From Pseudomonadota bacterium (GTDB lineage Bacteria; Myxococcota_A; Polyangia; Haliangiales; Haliangiaceae), in NCBI GenBank assembly GCA_023386455.1, contig JAEWJO010000332.1:1-45825 (forward strand): a stretch of DNA of 45,825 nt, in the 5' to 3' direction. Both the position numbers and the translations under genes were made by a program. Numbering within the stretch: the first letter of the stretch is position 1; each line of letters opens with the position of its first letter. Below are positions 7,809 to 17,980 of the stretch, piece by piece. Under the pieces are notes generated by a model that did not search any database, had not been told where the DNA came from, and saw only the letters and a list, made by a program, of their open reading frames with translations.

Positions 7809-8819
7809 TCAGAACAGGTCGCTGAGCTTCTGTGGCTTGCGCGCGCGCGTTGGCCGCTCGGGCGGCGGCTCGTAGGGTGGCGGCTCGCGCACGGGCATCG
7901 GGCGCACCAGCTCAGCGCGCGCCGGCGGACGCGGCGGAGCGGCCGCGATCAGCGCTGCGAGCTCCTGGCGTTCTCTCGCGAGCAGTGCGCGCACTTGCTT
8001 GATGTGCTTGTCGTAGTCGGGCACCTCTGGCGACGGCTGGAACGGCTTGCCGCGTGGCTCGAACCGTACGCCGAGGCCGAGGCCCTCCGCGTCGGCTGGG
8101 TTCTGAATGGAGAACGGCCACAGAAGGCGTCGAAGCTCCACGGTAGCGGCGAGAAAACCGGGGGACCATGCAGCCATCATCGGTGCGTCGGCCTCGACGA
8201 GCAGCGACTCGCCGAACGGCTCCACCAGGCGGGCGCCGGCGCTCCGCAGCAGCTCGGCGTTCGCCGGGTTCGCGAAACGTCGACCGAGGAGCGTGATCGG
8301 GTAGAGCCGCCGCAGCTTGGTGCTCGCATCGTCGGCGTGATCCTGGAGCCGGTCACGGAAGAGCGTCTCGGCGGGTGTGTACAGCTCGCCATGGTCGGAT
8401 TCATGCACGAGCGACGCTTCCATGCGCGCATTCCGGAGGGTGGTCGCGACGAACACGCCGCCCGAGATCGGCGTCCCGTGCATGGCCGCGAGGGTGAGCC
8501 AGCGGCGACCGACCGCGGCGAGTCGGTCCGCGGGCCAGCGCGTGCGCTCGGCGACGAGCCAGCTGGTCGCGTAGTGTGGCGCAAAGCCGGGCTTGAAACT
8601 GCGCAACGCGACCTCGGCGCCGAGGTGGACCTCGGTCGGCGTGCCGACGAGCAGGCAGATCGACTGCGCGTCGGGAGCCGCGATCGCCTCATCGACCGCG
8701 CGCCACGCGAACTTGCGCCAGCGCGCACCGATCCGTGCCACGAGCTTGAGCTCCCGCTCTGCGATCGCGAGCCCATCGATGACCTCCGAGATCCACGCGC
8801 GCACCCTGTCACCACGCAC
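7809..8819 (-). CDS. hypothetical protein, possibly related to DUF3396/immunity-type proteins
   Basis: A 336-residue soluble protein with a GTG start. Residues up to about 250 look like a mixed alpha/beta domain. 'YPITLLGRRF', 'LRSAGARLVEPFGESLLVEADA' and 'AATVELRRLLWPF' recall the C-terminal pattern of DUF3396-type proteins, where a short 'WLT.LG' segment precedes 'G.LLVQAG'. Some of these act as immunity proteins. This is a weak resemblance by eye. The last 80 residues are proline- and arginine-rich and disordered-looking, ending 'KPQKLSDLF'. It is convergent with dnaE2 (11 bp) and has no obvious toxin partner next to it. Confidence 0.5.
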   Translation of the reverse strand: MRGDRVRAWISEVIDGLAIAERELKLVARIGARWRKFAWRAVDEAIAAPDAQSICLLVGTPTEVHLGAEVALRSFKPGFAPHYATSWLVAERTRWPADRLAAVGRRWLTLAAMHGTPISGGVFVATTLRNARMEASLVHESDHGELYTPAETLFRDRLQDHADDASTKLRRLYPITLLGRRFANPANAELLRSAGARLVEPFGESLLVEADAPMMAAWSPGFLAATVELRRLLWPFSIQNPADAEGLGLGVRFEPRGKPFQPSPEVPDYDKHIKQVRALLARERQELAALIAAAPPRPPARAELVRPMPVREPPPYEPPPERPTRARKPQKLSDLF

Positions 8820-8846
8820 GTGCGGCTTGCGACGAACGGACCTCGA

Positions 8847-9710
8847 TCAGCAATCGCCGAGCGGAAGCAGCGCGGGCTCGGCCATCCAGCCGAAGCGCTT
8901 CACGCCATCGGCCGCGACGATGAAGCCGTAGAGGAAGCGGAGCGAGCCGCTGCGCTTGCGGAAGCGGCCGGCGCCGTCGCGCACCCAGAGCGGGATCGAG
9001 ATCGACGGCAGGCCGCTATCGGTCGGCACGCGCACGCGGTGGAACGTCTCGCCGGACAGGAAGTGATCGGTCGTCGCGCCGCCGAGTGCGAAACCGGGCA
9101 CGCTGAACACGAGGTTGACGGAGCGCTTGCCGTTGGCGCGCACGAGCGGGAGGTAGTCACCGGCGCGCTCGTGACCGTCGATGCCGACCTTGCTGTCGTA
9201 GACGACCTTCTTCAGCTCGATCGAGGAGTCGGCGGAGTCGCGCACGCGATAGCAGGCCATGCGGCCGTCATCCGGATCCTTCGCGTTGACCTCGCCGTTC
9301 TGCTTGCGGAACGACGCTTCGCCGAGGATCGCGTCGATCGGGTACCAGCCGGCGGAGCTGTTCGAGGTCGTGAGCGCGAGCGCGTGGGCCTTGCCGGCGA
9401 GCAGGCGCGTCTGGCCGTAGTTGAACGTCAGGCGCGAGCCGGTCTGCGTGTAGAGGGCGACGCCGTTGCCGTCGCGGATCGAGTAGCCGGTCGCGACGCC
9501 CCACGACTCGTCACCTCCCTGCGTCATCACGCGCGAGCTGCCCTCGTGGAAGCGACAGTTGTACGGGCTCGCCGCGCAGTAGTGGCCGTTGACACCGGGC
9601 GACAGCCGGACGGAGAGCTCGGACGCGGTATCGACGAGATCGTCGTCGTCCTCGTCGAGGGCACAGGCAGAGAGGGAGAGTCCGGCGAGCGCGAGGGCGA
9701 GGCACTTCAT
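8847..9710 (-). CDS. secreted lipoprotein of unknown function
   Basis: A 287-residue predicted lipoprotein. MKCLALALAGLSLSAC is a signal peptide with a lipobox cysteine, followed by an acidic spacer 'DEDDDDL'. The mature part is beta-strand-rich with paired cysteines ('HYCAASPYNCRFHEG', 'MACYRV', C-terminal 'LGDC') that could form disulphides. It contains 'GWYPIDAIL', reminiscent of short SH3-like or secreted repeat segments, and no catalytic motif I can name. The ATG at 9710 is preferred over one 12 codons upstream because the signal peptide starts there. Confidence 0.7.
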   Translation of the reverse strand: MKCLALALAGLSLSACALDEDDDDLVDTASELSVRLSPGVNGHYCAASPYNCRFHEGSSRVMTQGGDESWGVATGYSIRDGNGVALYTQTGSRLTFNYGQTRLLAGKAHALALTTSNSSAGWYPIDAILGEASFRKQNGEVNAKDPDDGRMACYRVRDSADSSIELKKVVYDSKVGIDGHERAGDYLPLVRANGKRSVNLVFSVPGFALGGATTDHFLSGETFHRVRVPTDSGLPSISIPLWVRDGAGRFRKRSGSLRFLYGFIVAADGVKRFGWMAEPALLPLGDC

Positions 9711-9827
9711 CGGCGCCGCGGAGTTGCAGCGCGCGTGCCCGGGCAAGTGCGCGATCTCTGGAGCGTCGACGCCATCGCCGAGCGCGCACGGTTGTTTGCG
9801 GTTGCAGTCGCGAGTCGCCGGAAGCGG

Positions 9828-10292
9828 TTACTTCAGCGCCTTCACCGCCTCGACGACCTCGTCGACGTGGCCCTTCACGCTGACCTTGGGCCAGTGGTGG
9901 GCGACCTTGCCGGCCTTGTCGATGAGGACGGTCGAGCGAATGATGCCCTTCATCTTCTTGCCGTACATGACCTTGTCGCCCCACGCGCCGTAGGCCTCGA
10001 GCGTCTTGCCGTCGGGGTCGCTGAGGAGCGGGAACGTCAGCTTGTACTTGTCGCGGAACTTGCAGTGCGACGCGATCGAGTCCTTCGACACGCCGATCAC
10101 GGTCGCGCCGAGCTTCTCGAGCGCGGGGACCGCATCGCGGAAGCCCTCGGCCTCGACGGTGCAGCCGGGCGTGTTGTCGCGCGGATAGAAGTAGAGGACG
10201 ACGACCTTGCCGGCGAGGTCAGCGAGCTTGACCTTGCCGCCGTCGCTGGATTCGAGGTTGAACGCAGGAGCTTTCTTACCGACTTGCACCAT
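9828..10292 (-). CDS. bcp: thioredoxin-dependent peroxiredoxin, Bcp/PrxQ family
   Basis: A 154-residue cytoplasmic peroxidase that reduces hydrogen peroxide and alkyl hydroperoxides. The thioredoxin-fold motif 'YFYPRDNTPGCT' holds the peroxidatic cysteine C44. The position five residues later, which is the resolving cysteine in many Bcp proteins, is Glu (TVEAEGF). A second cysteine, C77 in 'SHCKFRDKY', lies in the next helix and could resolve the sulphenate instead. The length is typical. It is divergent from the small lipoprotein at 10343, with 50 bp between them. Confidence 0.93.
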   Translation of the reverse strand: MVQVGKKAPAFNLESSDGGKVKLADLAGKVVVLYFYPRDNTPGCTVEAEGFRDAVPALEKLGATVIGVSKDSIASHCKFRDKYKLTFPLLSDPDGKTLEAYGAWGDKVMYGKKMKGIIRSTVLIDKAGKVAHHWPKVSVKGHVDEVVEAVKALK

Positions 10293-10342
10293 GGGCTGTT
10301 GATAACAAACCGTCGGGGAAAAGGCTGCTACGCTAGGACGAC

Positions 10343-10672
10343 ATGAGGGCCGCGCTGTACCTGCTCGTCGTCGCCGGGATCGCTGCCTGCGGGCATGCGA
10401 CGCAGACGGGACCAGCGTGGCCGGCGCCGTCGACGACCACCGAGGACGGCGGCGAGAGCCTCGAGCCGCGTTCCTCGAGCACCGTTGCCGCGGCGATCGA
10501 GGAGTCGGACGAGCCCGAGGAGAAGGCCGCAGACACGGCGGACGTCGACGACAAGGACGCCGACACCGCCGCGCCCGCGAAGGACGACGACAGCTCGTCG
10601 ACGTCGACCTCCGAGTCGACCTCCGACGAGCCGATGATGACCGACGAGATCATCATCGAGATCGAAGACTGA
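10343..10672 (+). CDS. small acidic lipoprotein
   Basis: 109 residues. MRAALYLLVVAGIAAC is a lipoprotein signal with a C-G-H lipobox. The rest is low-complexity and strongly acidic (Asp, Glu, Ser, Thr), with a Ser/Thr run before a C-terminal 'IIIEIED'. It is likely a disordered surface tether. AGGA lies 5 bases before the ATG. The stop codon is inside the hairpin shared with the convergent metalloprotease gene. Confidence 0.65.
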   Translation: MRAALYLLVVAGIAACGHATQTGPAWPAPSTTTEDGGESLEPRSSSTVAAAIEESDEPEEKAADTADVDDKDADTAAPAKDDDSSSTSTSESTSDEPMMTDEIIIEIED

Positions 10673-10691
10673 GCTCGCCGACGGCTCAGTC
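10667..10691. terminator. hairpin shared by two convergent genes
   Basis: GACTGAGC and GCTCAGTC form a perfect 8-bp stem around a 9-base loop. Both stop codons (10670-10672 rightward, 10686-10688 leftward) lie within it. No U-tract follows, so Rho-independent function is not certain. Confidence 0.45.
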
Positions 10692-12944
10692 GAAGTACGG
10701 TGACGTCACCGCGTCGATGCGCGCGATCAGGTCGCGCGTCAGCGCCTGATCGACGGGCGACAGCGAGCCGAGCGTCGCCGCGAGCGTCGCGCGCGCCGTC
10801 GTCAGCGCGATGAACGCGTCGGTGTTCTGCGCGCGCTTCAGCGCGTCGACGACGACCCGCCGCGTCGCGAAGCTACGCACGCCGTCGAGGTTCAGGAGGA
10901 TGTTCTTGCCGTCGCTCGCGATCTGCGAGAGCACCGCCGGGTCGGTGACCGGCGTCGTGTTGAGGCCGCTCGGCGCGAGGTAGAGCTCGCGATAGACGAA
11001 CGCACTGATCGCGTCCGCCGCCGGCCCGTAGAACGGCGTGCTCGCGAGCGCCGACGGATCGATCGGCGCGCGGAGGCCGTCGAGCGCTGTCTGCCACGCG
11101 TCTGCTGCCTCGAACGGCGAGCCCGCACGCGCGAACGCGAGCATCTCGGTGCCGTAGTACGAGAAGTAGAGGTCGGCGAGCTCGAGCGGCAACCAGCCGT
11201 CGACCATGCCGCTCACGACGAGCTGATAGAGCGGGATCTGGTAGTCGTAGAGCGGCTGCGGCGACGGATCGTCGAAGCGGACGCAGTTCGGATCGAACGA
11301 CGTCGCCTCGTCGGTGCAGAACGGCAGCGACGGCAGGCTCGGCGACATGCCGTACAGGTACCGGATCGCCTGCGCGTCATACGTGCCCGGCGTGTGCTGG
11401 GCGATCGACGCGTCGAGCGTGTTGTAGTCCATCACCGACGACGTCGGCGGGACGAGCGAGCCCTTGAAGTTGTGGCGCAGGCCGAGCGTGTGACCGATCT
11501 CGTGCGTCACGACCTCCTGGATGTACGCCTCGAGCTTCTGGCCACCGGTCAGCTGCGTCGAGTCACCGCCGAGACCCTTCAGGCGCTCCTCGATCGAAGG
11601 TGCCCACATCACGCACGCCGGCGTCGCGTCCTGGCCCTGCCACACGAGGCCGGCGCGCTTCGTCTTCACCTTCGCGCCGGGCTTCGCGAGCCCGCTCGAG
11701 CTCGCAGCGGCTGCATCGCCTTCGATCGGCGAGAAGAACGCCGCGCTGAAGTACACGCTCGCGCCACGAATCTCGCCCGTGTTCGGGTTCGTGCGCCAGT
11801 CGGCGTACGCGTAGCCGAGGCTCGGATCTGGATCGACGATGAAGTAGTTCGTGTGATCGTCGGCGAACGAGTCATTCGGGTTCGCGAGCACCGCGGTGAA
11901 CACGGGATAGCCGAACACCGCATTCCACGACTCGATGCCGGCCTTCACCGACTGGAACAGATTGGCACCGCCGAGCGACGGGTCTGCCGCGATGTCATTG
12001 ATCTCGCGACCGATGACCCACTTGATCGGCTGCATGCCGGGATGAAAGCCCCAGTGCGACGCGAGGATCTTCGCCGTGCCCGTGTTCGGCACGAGGATCG
12101 GGTCCGCCGTGAAGTAATGATCCTGGAACGGCGCCGGGACCTCCGTGTACTGCGGCGTCTCGGTGTACTTGCGCAGGCTCACGCCGACGGTCGCCGCGAT
12201 CCGGTAGTCATTGTTGTCGACGTCGCCCGGGATCCCGATCGGCTGATCGGCGTACGCGGTGAACGTCTGCTCGAAGCTGCCGCCGTCCGACGCGGGACGG
12301 AAGCCCTGCACGAACGACAGCTCCGTCTGCAGCTTGGCCGGCGCGCCGTACGCCGAGTTCCCGTACAGGTCCGCGAGCGCCCCGAACCGATTCATGCCAG
12401 CCGCAGGATCGAACAGCACGTAGCCGCCCGATCCCGGGAGCGAGTTGAACGACCCGCTCGACACGATCGGGAACGCATCGATGATGAGGTCGGGCGAGAA
12501 CACGTCGCTCGTCGCCTTCCGATCATCGGCGTCGAATACGTAGAGCTTGTCGTTCTGCACCTTGAAGCGCACGACGCGCGTGCCGAGCGTGCCGGGCGAC
12601 GGCCCGAACGGCTGCAGCTCCTTCAGATACACGGACCAGAACCACTTCTGCTCGAGCGAGCTCTTGCGAATCGCCAGGTAGAAGTCCGTGCTCGGCCCAC
12701 TGCGCAGCGTCGACGCCTTCGTCAGTGCGCTCGTGCCGAGCCCGAGCCGCCGCACCTCGGCGCTGCGCTTCGCGACGTCGACCGCCGCCGTGTCCTTCGG
12801 AATCGCGACGAGCAGATCATCATTCGACAGCACGTCGCTCTGATCCGGCAAATCCTGGTCAGGTTCATCACCCGTGCATGCGACGAGCGATCCGACCGTC
12901 AGTACAGCCGACAACAACCAACAACCACGTCCAATCTTCCGCAT
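10686..12944 (-). CDS. zinc-dependent metalloprotease lipoprotein (DUF4953-like)
   Basis: A 752-residue secreted lipoprotein. MRKIGRGCWLLSAVLTVGSLVAC carries the lipobox, followed by an acidic spacer. A beta-rich N-terminal domain is followed by a metzincin-type catalytic domain with zinc motif HEIGHTLGLRH at H481, H485 and H491 and Glu482 as the base. The motif is followed by NFKGS and a 'VMDYN' Met-turn, as in the large 'zinc-dependent metalloprotease' family common in Gram-negative predators and Bacteroidota. The C-terminal ~150 residues are helical. The ATG at 12944 has a good ribosome site (AAGGA 5 bases before). The frame stays open for 99 codons upstream but lacks protein-like sequence. 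Confidence 0.88.
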   Translation of the reverse strand: MRKIGRGCWLLSAVLTVGSLVACTGDEPDQDLPDQSDVLSNDDLLVAIPKDTAAVDVAKRSAEVRRLGLGTSALTKASTLRSGPSTDFYLAIRKSSLEQKWFWSVYLKELQPFGPSPGTLGTRVVRFKVQNDKLYVFDADDRKATSDVFSPDLIIDAFPIVSSGSFNSLPGSGGYVLFDPAAGMNRFGALADLYGNSAYGAPAKLQTELSFVQGFRPASDGGSFEQTFTAYADQPIGIPGDVDNNDYRIAATVGVSLRKYTETPQYTEVPAPFQDHYFTADPILVPNTGTAKILASHWGFHPGMQPIKWVIGREINDIAADPSLGGANLFQSVKAGIESWNAVFGYPVFTAVLANPNDSFADDHTNYFIVDPDPSLGYAYADWRTNPNTGEIRGASVYFSAAFFSPIEGDAAAASSSGLAKPGAKVKTKRAGLVWQGQDATPACVMWAPSIEERLKGLGGDSTQLTGGQKLEAYIQEVVTHEIGHTLGLRHNFKGSLVPPTSSVMDYNTLDASIAQHTPGTYDAQAIRYLYGMSPSLPSLPFCTDEATSFDPNCVRFDDPSPQPLYDYQIPLYQLVVSGMVDGWLPLELADLYFSYYGTEMLAFARAGSPFEAADAWQTALDGLRAPIDPSALASTPFYGPAADAISAFVYRELYLAPSGLNTTPVTDPAVLSQIASDGKNILLNLDGVRSFATRRVVVDALKRAQNTDAFIALTTARATLAATLGSLSPVDQALTRDLIARIDAVTSPYFD

Positions 12945-13334
12945 GTGTTCCTTCTCTTCTCCGTTGATGTGATGGGACTGCACGCGCTCTTGCGTGACCG
13001 TGCGGACACACCGTGAACAACTGCCGTGCACGGTCCCGCGTAGAATTTCCTTCGCGCGCATTCCCGACGACCGGTCGCTGCGCACTGCAACCGCTACGCC
13101 GCGCGCGTTACTTTCATATCCGCGCGTCAGACGTGTTTGCCAGCGCACCACACGCGGGCAGACGCAGTCGCCGTGACCTGCGCGTTCGATCGATCTTCTG
13201 ACGACAGCCTGTCGCCGATGTCGCGATCGGAATTCGTGCAACCGCGATCGATGTCAGCGCGTCACATCTCGCGATCCGTTCGCGACAGCTCGTCACGCGC
13301 GGTTGCCAGAAATGAATCGCCCCCGCGCGCGCGA
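12945..13334. other. 390-bp stretch without a convincing gene
   Basis: It lies between the metalloprotease start and the 3' end of the next leftward gene, so it should hold the metalloprotease promoter and leader. Short open frames exist on both strands but none has protein-like sequence or a good ribosome site. The AT-richest part is around 13110-13120 (reads TATGAAAGT on the minus strand). I see no riboswitch-like structure. Confidence 0.4.
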
Positions 13335-14563
<1,229 letters not shown>

Positions 14564-14619
14564 GCGAGACGGTTATACGACGACCGCGTTGCCGACAATG
14601 AATCGAACCCAGCCGCCAC

Positions 14620-14636
14620 TGCAGCAATTTGCTGCA
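14620..14636. promoter_or_regulatory. perfect 8-1-8 palindrome upstream of the toxin-like gene
   Basis: TGCAGCAA-T-TTGCTGCA is a 17-base perfect inverted repeat, 54 bases before the ATG at 14691 and 57 bases before the divergent ATG at 14563. Size and symmetry fit a dimeric repressor operator. No regulator gene is adjacent. Confidence 0.5.
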
Positions 14637-14690
14637 TGCGATCTGAAACGTCGGCACCCTCATCTCACGTGCCGTTGATATCGTCCGCGA

Positions 14691-16952
14691 ATGAAACGTC
14701 TTGGTGGGGCAGGGAGCGTGTTGGTCGTCTGCGCACTCGCGACGCTGGTGCGCGCCGATGAAGAGTCGGACCGTCGGCAGTACATCGACGATATCGAGCG
14801 CTTGCTCGGCGGCGTCTATGACGATCTCGGTCGGGTCGCCAGTGATTCGGGCCCGGGCTACGTCGACTACGCCATTCGCAAGGCCGACGACGTCAAGGAC
14901 AAGGCTGGTCGCCTGTCGAGCGTGAAGGGCAGCGACTCGAAGGCCCAGGAGATGTCCTCCTACTACCCGGGCTACGTCGACAAGTTCAAGGAGTCGGCCC
15001 GGTACCTGCGCCTCCTCAAGGAAGGACAACGCGCGCTCGACGAATTGCCGCGCCGCTGCGACGAGGCCACGCGCGAGCTCGTCAGCAAGATGCGCGCGTA
15101 CACCGATAGCCCCGATCCTCGAGGCGCGGAGGCCGTACCGAAGCTCGCGCGCGAATATGGCCGCATCGGCCGCGACGCGCTCGAACAAGCCGAGCGCAAA
15201 CGCAACGAGATGTACCAATGGTACGACCGCGCGGACGACTTCTCCGAGAGTAGCGGCAAGTGGAGCGACGTCCGAAGCGCGCTCTACTCGGCGGCGCGCA
15301 GTGTCTGGGAGGCGTTCGCTCGGCCCTACGAAACGATCAAGCGCGACGACATCTGTGGAAACCTCGCGAAGGAGGAGCGCAATCCCATCGTCGAGGAGGC
15401 GATGAAGAAGCTCTCGGAAGGCAAGCGGTCGATCGAGACGCTGTACGATGCGATGGATCGCCAACTCGGCGAGGCCGCGTCCTTCCTGAACGATCTCGAA
15501 TCCGACACCTCGGCGTCCGACATCGACAATGCGGAGCGCAAGGCCGGCGAGGTCGAACGCACCCTCGAACAGCTCGATCGCATCCGTGGCCAGGACGGCG
15601 AAGCGCGACGGCGGGTCGAGGTCTATCGCAACCTGCTGCGCGGATATCGAGATGCCCTGAAGCACCTGCGCATCCTCAAGCTGGGACAGTTCTCCGCCGA
15701 TCGCCTGCCGGCCCAGTGCCGCGAGTCCGAGACCAAGCTCGCCGACGCCATCAAGGCGATCACCGGCCGGCGCGACCCCAAGGGCGTGACGGAGCTGCCC
15801 GCACTCGCCAGGACCCTCGCCGAGCCCATCAGAACCGCACTCGCGAAGGCTGACGAGCAGAATCGCGCGATGGAGGCGGCGAAGAACGAGGCCTCGCGCT
15901 TCGATCCGGGCGAGGGCAAATGGCGCGAGGTCCGCGCGAGCATGAAGGACTCGATCGATGGCATGTCGGACCACTGGCGGCGCGCACTCGAGACGTCACA
16001 CAAGTCCTGCGACGAGCTCGCGAAAGGCGAGGAGGCGCGCAGCGTGAAGGAGGCGGTCGACCTCCTCAAGCGCGAGCGAGGCTCGGCAGAGGACCGTCTG
16101 AAGCGGCAGCTCGACGAAGCGCGCCGGGGGTGGGACGCCATGAAGGCGACCTACCAGCAGATGGAATCGCAGCTCTGGGCGCACATCAACGAGAGCCGCA
16201 AGCTCCGGCGCTTCGATGTCGACGAGATGAACGAGCTCATCGTCAAGATGTGTGGCCAGGATCACGAGCGCGATGGCGACGAAGCCGATCGCCTCGCCCA
16301 GGACATGGCAGCGAGGATCGTCTCCGCGACGCGTTCGCGAAAGGACGAGTACATCAAGTCCGCCGATGCCGTCGATACAAAACTCAAGCAGGTCTACGGC
16401 GCCATGCGCGATCTCCAGGCCGCATTGCAGACCGCAACAGATGCGCTCGCGAAGGAGCCAACGATCGACGCCACCGAGCTGCAGCCACTCCGTACGCTCA
16501 TCGGCGAGATCGCTACTCTCCGCGACAAGGATCGCGAGAAGTTCTTTGGCGTCGCGGCCGGAGACCGGCAGTCCTACTCCAATACGGCCGACGACAACCT
16601 GAAGGGCTCGAACAACCCGCGGATCGAAGCAGCCAAACGCCACGGCCGCGCGAAGCACCGAGAGCTCCAGAGCAGTTTCAGCTGTGATCGGAAGGAATTT
16701 GCCGCCGGCGGAGGCTTCGCCGACTGCGTCACGTTCAACGACTGCACCGTCTGGGAATTCAAGCCGAGCAGCTGGACTGTCGACGCCGCCCGCAGCGACG
16801 GGCTCGGTTATCGCGACGACGTCAATCGTGCCTTCTCCAAGGCGAATGGCGACGGACAGACGTGGGAGAAGTGCTGGAAGAGTGACGGCCCCACACGCGG
16901 TGCCGGCTTCGAGGTAAAGGGATTCACCTATCCGAAGTGTGATTCGCAATGA
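14691..16952 (+). CDS. secreted helical repeat protein with C-terminal PD-(D/E)xK-like nuclease domain (candidate toxin)
   Basis: 753 residues. MKRLGGAGSVLVVCALATLVRA is a signal peptide. Two ~220-residue helical repeats follow: 'LDELPRRC' at 116-123 matches 'ADRLPAQC' at 336-343, 'DPRGAEAVPKLA' matches 'DPKGVTELPALA', and both then have 'GKW..VR'. A coiled-coil linker runs to about residue 630. The last ~120 residues look unrelated: 'AKHRELQ' (E658), 'GGGFADCVTFNDC' (D678) and VWEFKP (E689, K691). This is the spacing of the PD-(D/E)xK nuclease core. Six cysteines (665, 679, 685, 728, 750 and one earlier) suggest disulphides outside the cytosol. The stop overlaps the next start (ATGA), as in toxin-immunity pairs. 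The domain architecture is seen; nuclease and toxin roles are inferred. Confidence 0.62.
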   Translation: MKRLGGAGSVLVVCALATLVRADEESDRRQYIDDIERLLGGVYDDLGRVASDSGPGYVDYAIRKADDVKDKAGRLSSVKGSDSKAQEMSSYYPGYVDKFKESARYLRLLKEGQRALDELPRRCDEATRELVSKMRAYTDSPDPRGAEAVPKLAREYGRIGRDALEQAERKRNEMYQWYDRADDFSESSGKWSDVRSALYSAARSVWEAFARPYETIKRDDICGNLAKEERNPIVEEAMKKLSEGKRSIETLYDAMDRQLGEAASFLNDLESDTSASDIDNAERKAGEVERTLEQLDRIRGQDGEARRRVEVYRNLLRGYRDALKHLRILKLGQFSADRLPAQCRESETKLADAIKAITGRRDPKGVTELPALARTLAEPIRTALAKADEQNRAMEAAKNEASRFDPGEGKWREVRASMKDSIDGMSDHWRRALETSHKSCDELAKGEEARSVKEAVDLLKRERGSAEDRLKRQLDEARRGWDAMKATYQQMESQLWAHINESRKLRRFDVDEMNELIVKMCGQDHERDGDEADRLAQDMAARIVSATRSRKDEYIKSADAVDTKLKQVYGAMRDLQAALQTATDALAKEPTIDATELQPLRTLIGEIATLRDKDREKFFGVAAGDRQSYSNTADDNLKGSNNPRIEAAKRHGRAKHRELQSSFSCDRKEFAAGGGFADCVTFNDCTVWEFKPSSWTVDAARSDGLGYRDDVNRAFSKANGDGQTWEKCWKSDGPTRGAGFEVKGFTYPKCDSQ

Positions 16953-17800
16953 GTCCGGCGCTCGGACTCGCGATTCACTTCGATCGCCCCCTCGGCGAAG
17001 GCGTCGAGCCGATCGAGCACGTCCTCGACACGCAGGTCGGCGGCGCGACCTTGAGAGACCTGCTCACCTCGATGTGGGCGAACCCGCTGAAGCGAGGTGC
17101 ACGGAGCCGTCCACCGACTTCGTTCAACTGGTCTCGTCTCCGCACCCGGATCACATCCGGCGAGCTCCAGTACGCCAGCGTCGGCGTTCCCGAGCTCGAT
17201 GTCCGTACCCGCAGCAAGCCCGATCAGATCGCGTTTGGCTTCGACTGCTTTCCTCGCGAGCGCGCCGACGAGATGCCCGCTCGTCGCGTCGGCGACCGCG
17301 TCTTGCACTTCCGTTACGAGAGCCTCTTCGCAGTCGGCGCGGGCTGGCTTCACGCGGAGGGCGCCGCGAGCGCGATCATCGACGCCATGGTCCGGTTCGC
17401 ATCCGAGGTCGCGGCCGGGGGCGGCGTCATCATCGCCGCCGAGCGCTTCGCAACCGTGATGGCGCTCGGAGGTGCGGGCGACGACGGCGACGCAGACATC
17501 CGGTGGCGCAGCAGCCGGCTCTACGGCGCCAAATGGGACTGGGGCCCACACGCGCGCGAGCCGGAGTGGGGCACCTTCTTGACGCGCAGGCACGCAGACG
17601 CGATCGGAGGCGTCGCGGCCATCCGCTCGGCCGTCGAGCCCCATCGCGTGCTCGAGACGGACAACCTCGTCTTCGTCCAGCTCACGCCGTACGAGGAGGC
17701 AACGGCGCCCACCACCGAGGCGAAGCGGCTCGCGCTGTGGCGGTTGATGCAGCCGATCGTCGTCGGACCCGCGAGCTGGGAGCGCCCCGCGACGGATTGA
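16949..17800 (+). CDS. candidate immunity protein (Imm52/DUF3396-like)
   Basis: A 283-residue soluble protein with no signal peptide. Its ATG overlaps the stop of the nuclease-like gene. It has an alpha/beta pattern with 'HAEGAASAIIDAMVRFASEV', an insert rich in Gly, then 'LYGAKWDWGPHA', 'WGTFLTRRHADAIGG', and 'VLETDNLVFVQLTPYEE'. The last three segments follow the order seen in DUF3396 and Imm52 families, in which some members neutralise restriction-endonuclease-fold toxins. This assignment is by eye. Translational coupling, cytosolic character and the partner gene make an immunity role the best reading. An alternative is a periplasmic-independent partner of unknown function. Confidence 0.5.
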   Translation: MSPALGLAIHFDRPLGEGVEPIEHVLDTQVGGATLRDLLTSMWANPLKRGARSRPPTSFNWSRLRTRITSGELQYASVGVPELDVRTRSKPDQIAFGFDCFPRERADEMPARRVGDRVLHFRYESLFAVGAGWLHAEGAASAIIDAMVRFASEVAAGGGVIIAAERFATVMALGGAGDDGDADIRWRSSRLYGAKWDWGPHAREPEWGTFLTRRHADAIGGVAAIRSAVEPHRVLETDNLVFVQLTPYEEATAPTTEAKRLALWRLMQPIVVGPASWERPATD

Positions 17801-17980
17801 GCCTCGCCGGACCGAGCTCCGTCGTTCTCGCCCATGCACTGTATCGACAGGACCGTGTCTCGGGCCGCGTTGGCTGCATCACGCGGCCGGCGCCGACCGC
17901 CGTGGAGAGGTGTCCGACCTGGAGGGCGCGGCTCGAAGTCTCGTCGAGGGAGACGCCGGTTTCGGCAACGGTATACTCGA

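Noticed and set aside
9828..10292. Missing resolving cysteine in Bcp as a defect
   Set aside because: Many Bcp/PrxQ proteins lack the +5 cysteine and use another helix cysteine or an external thiol; C77 is available.
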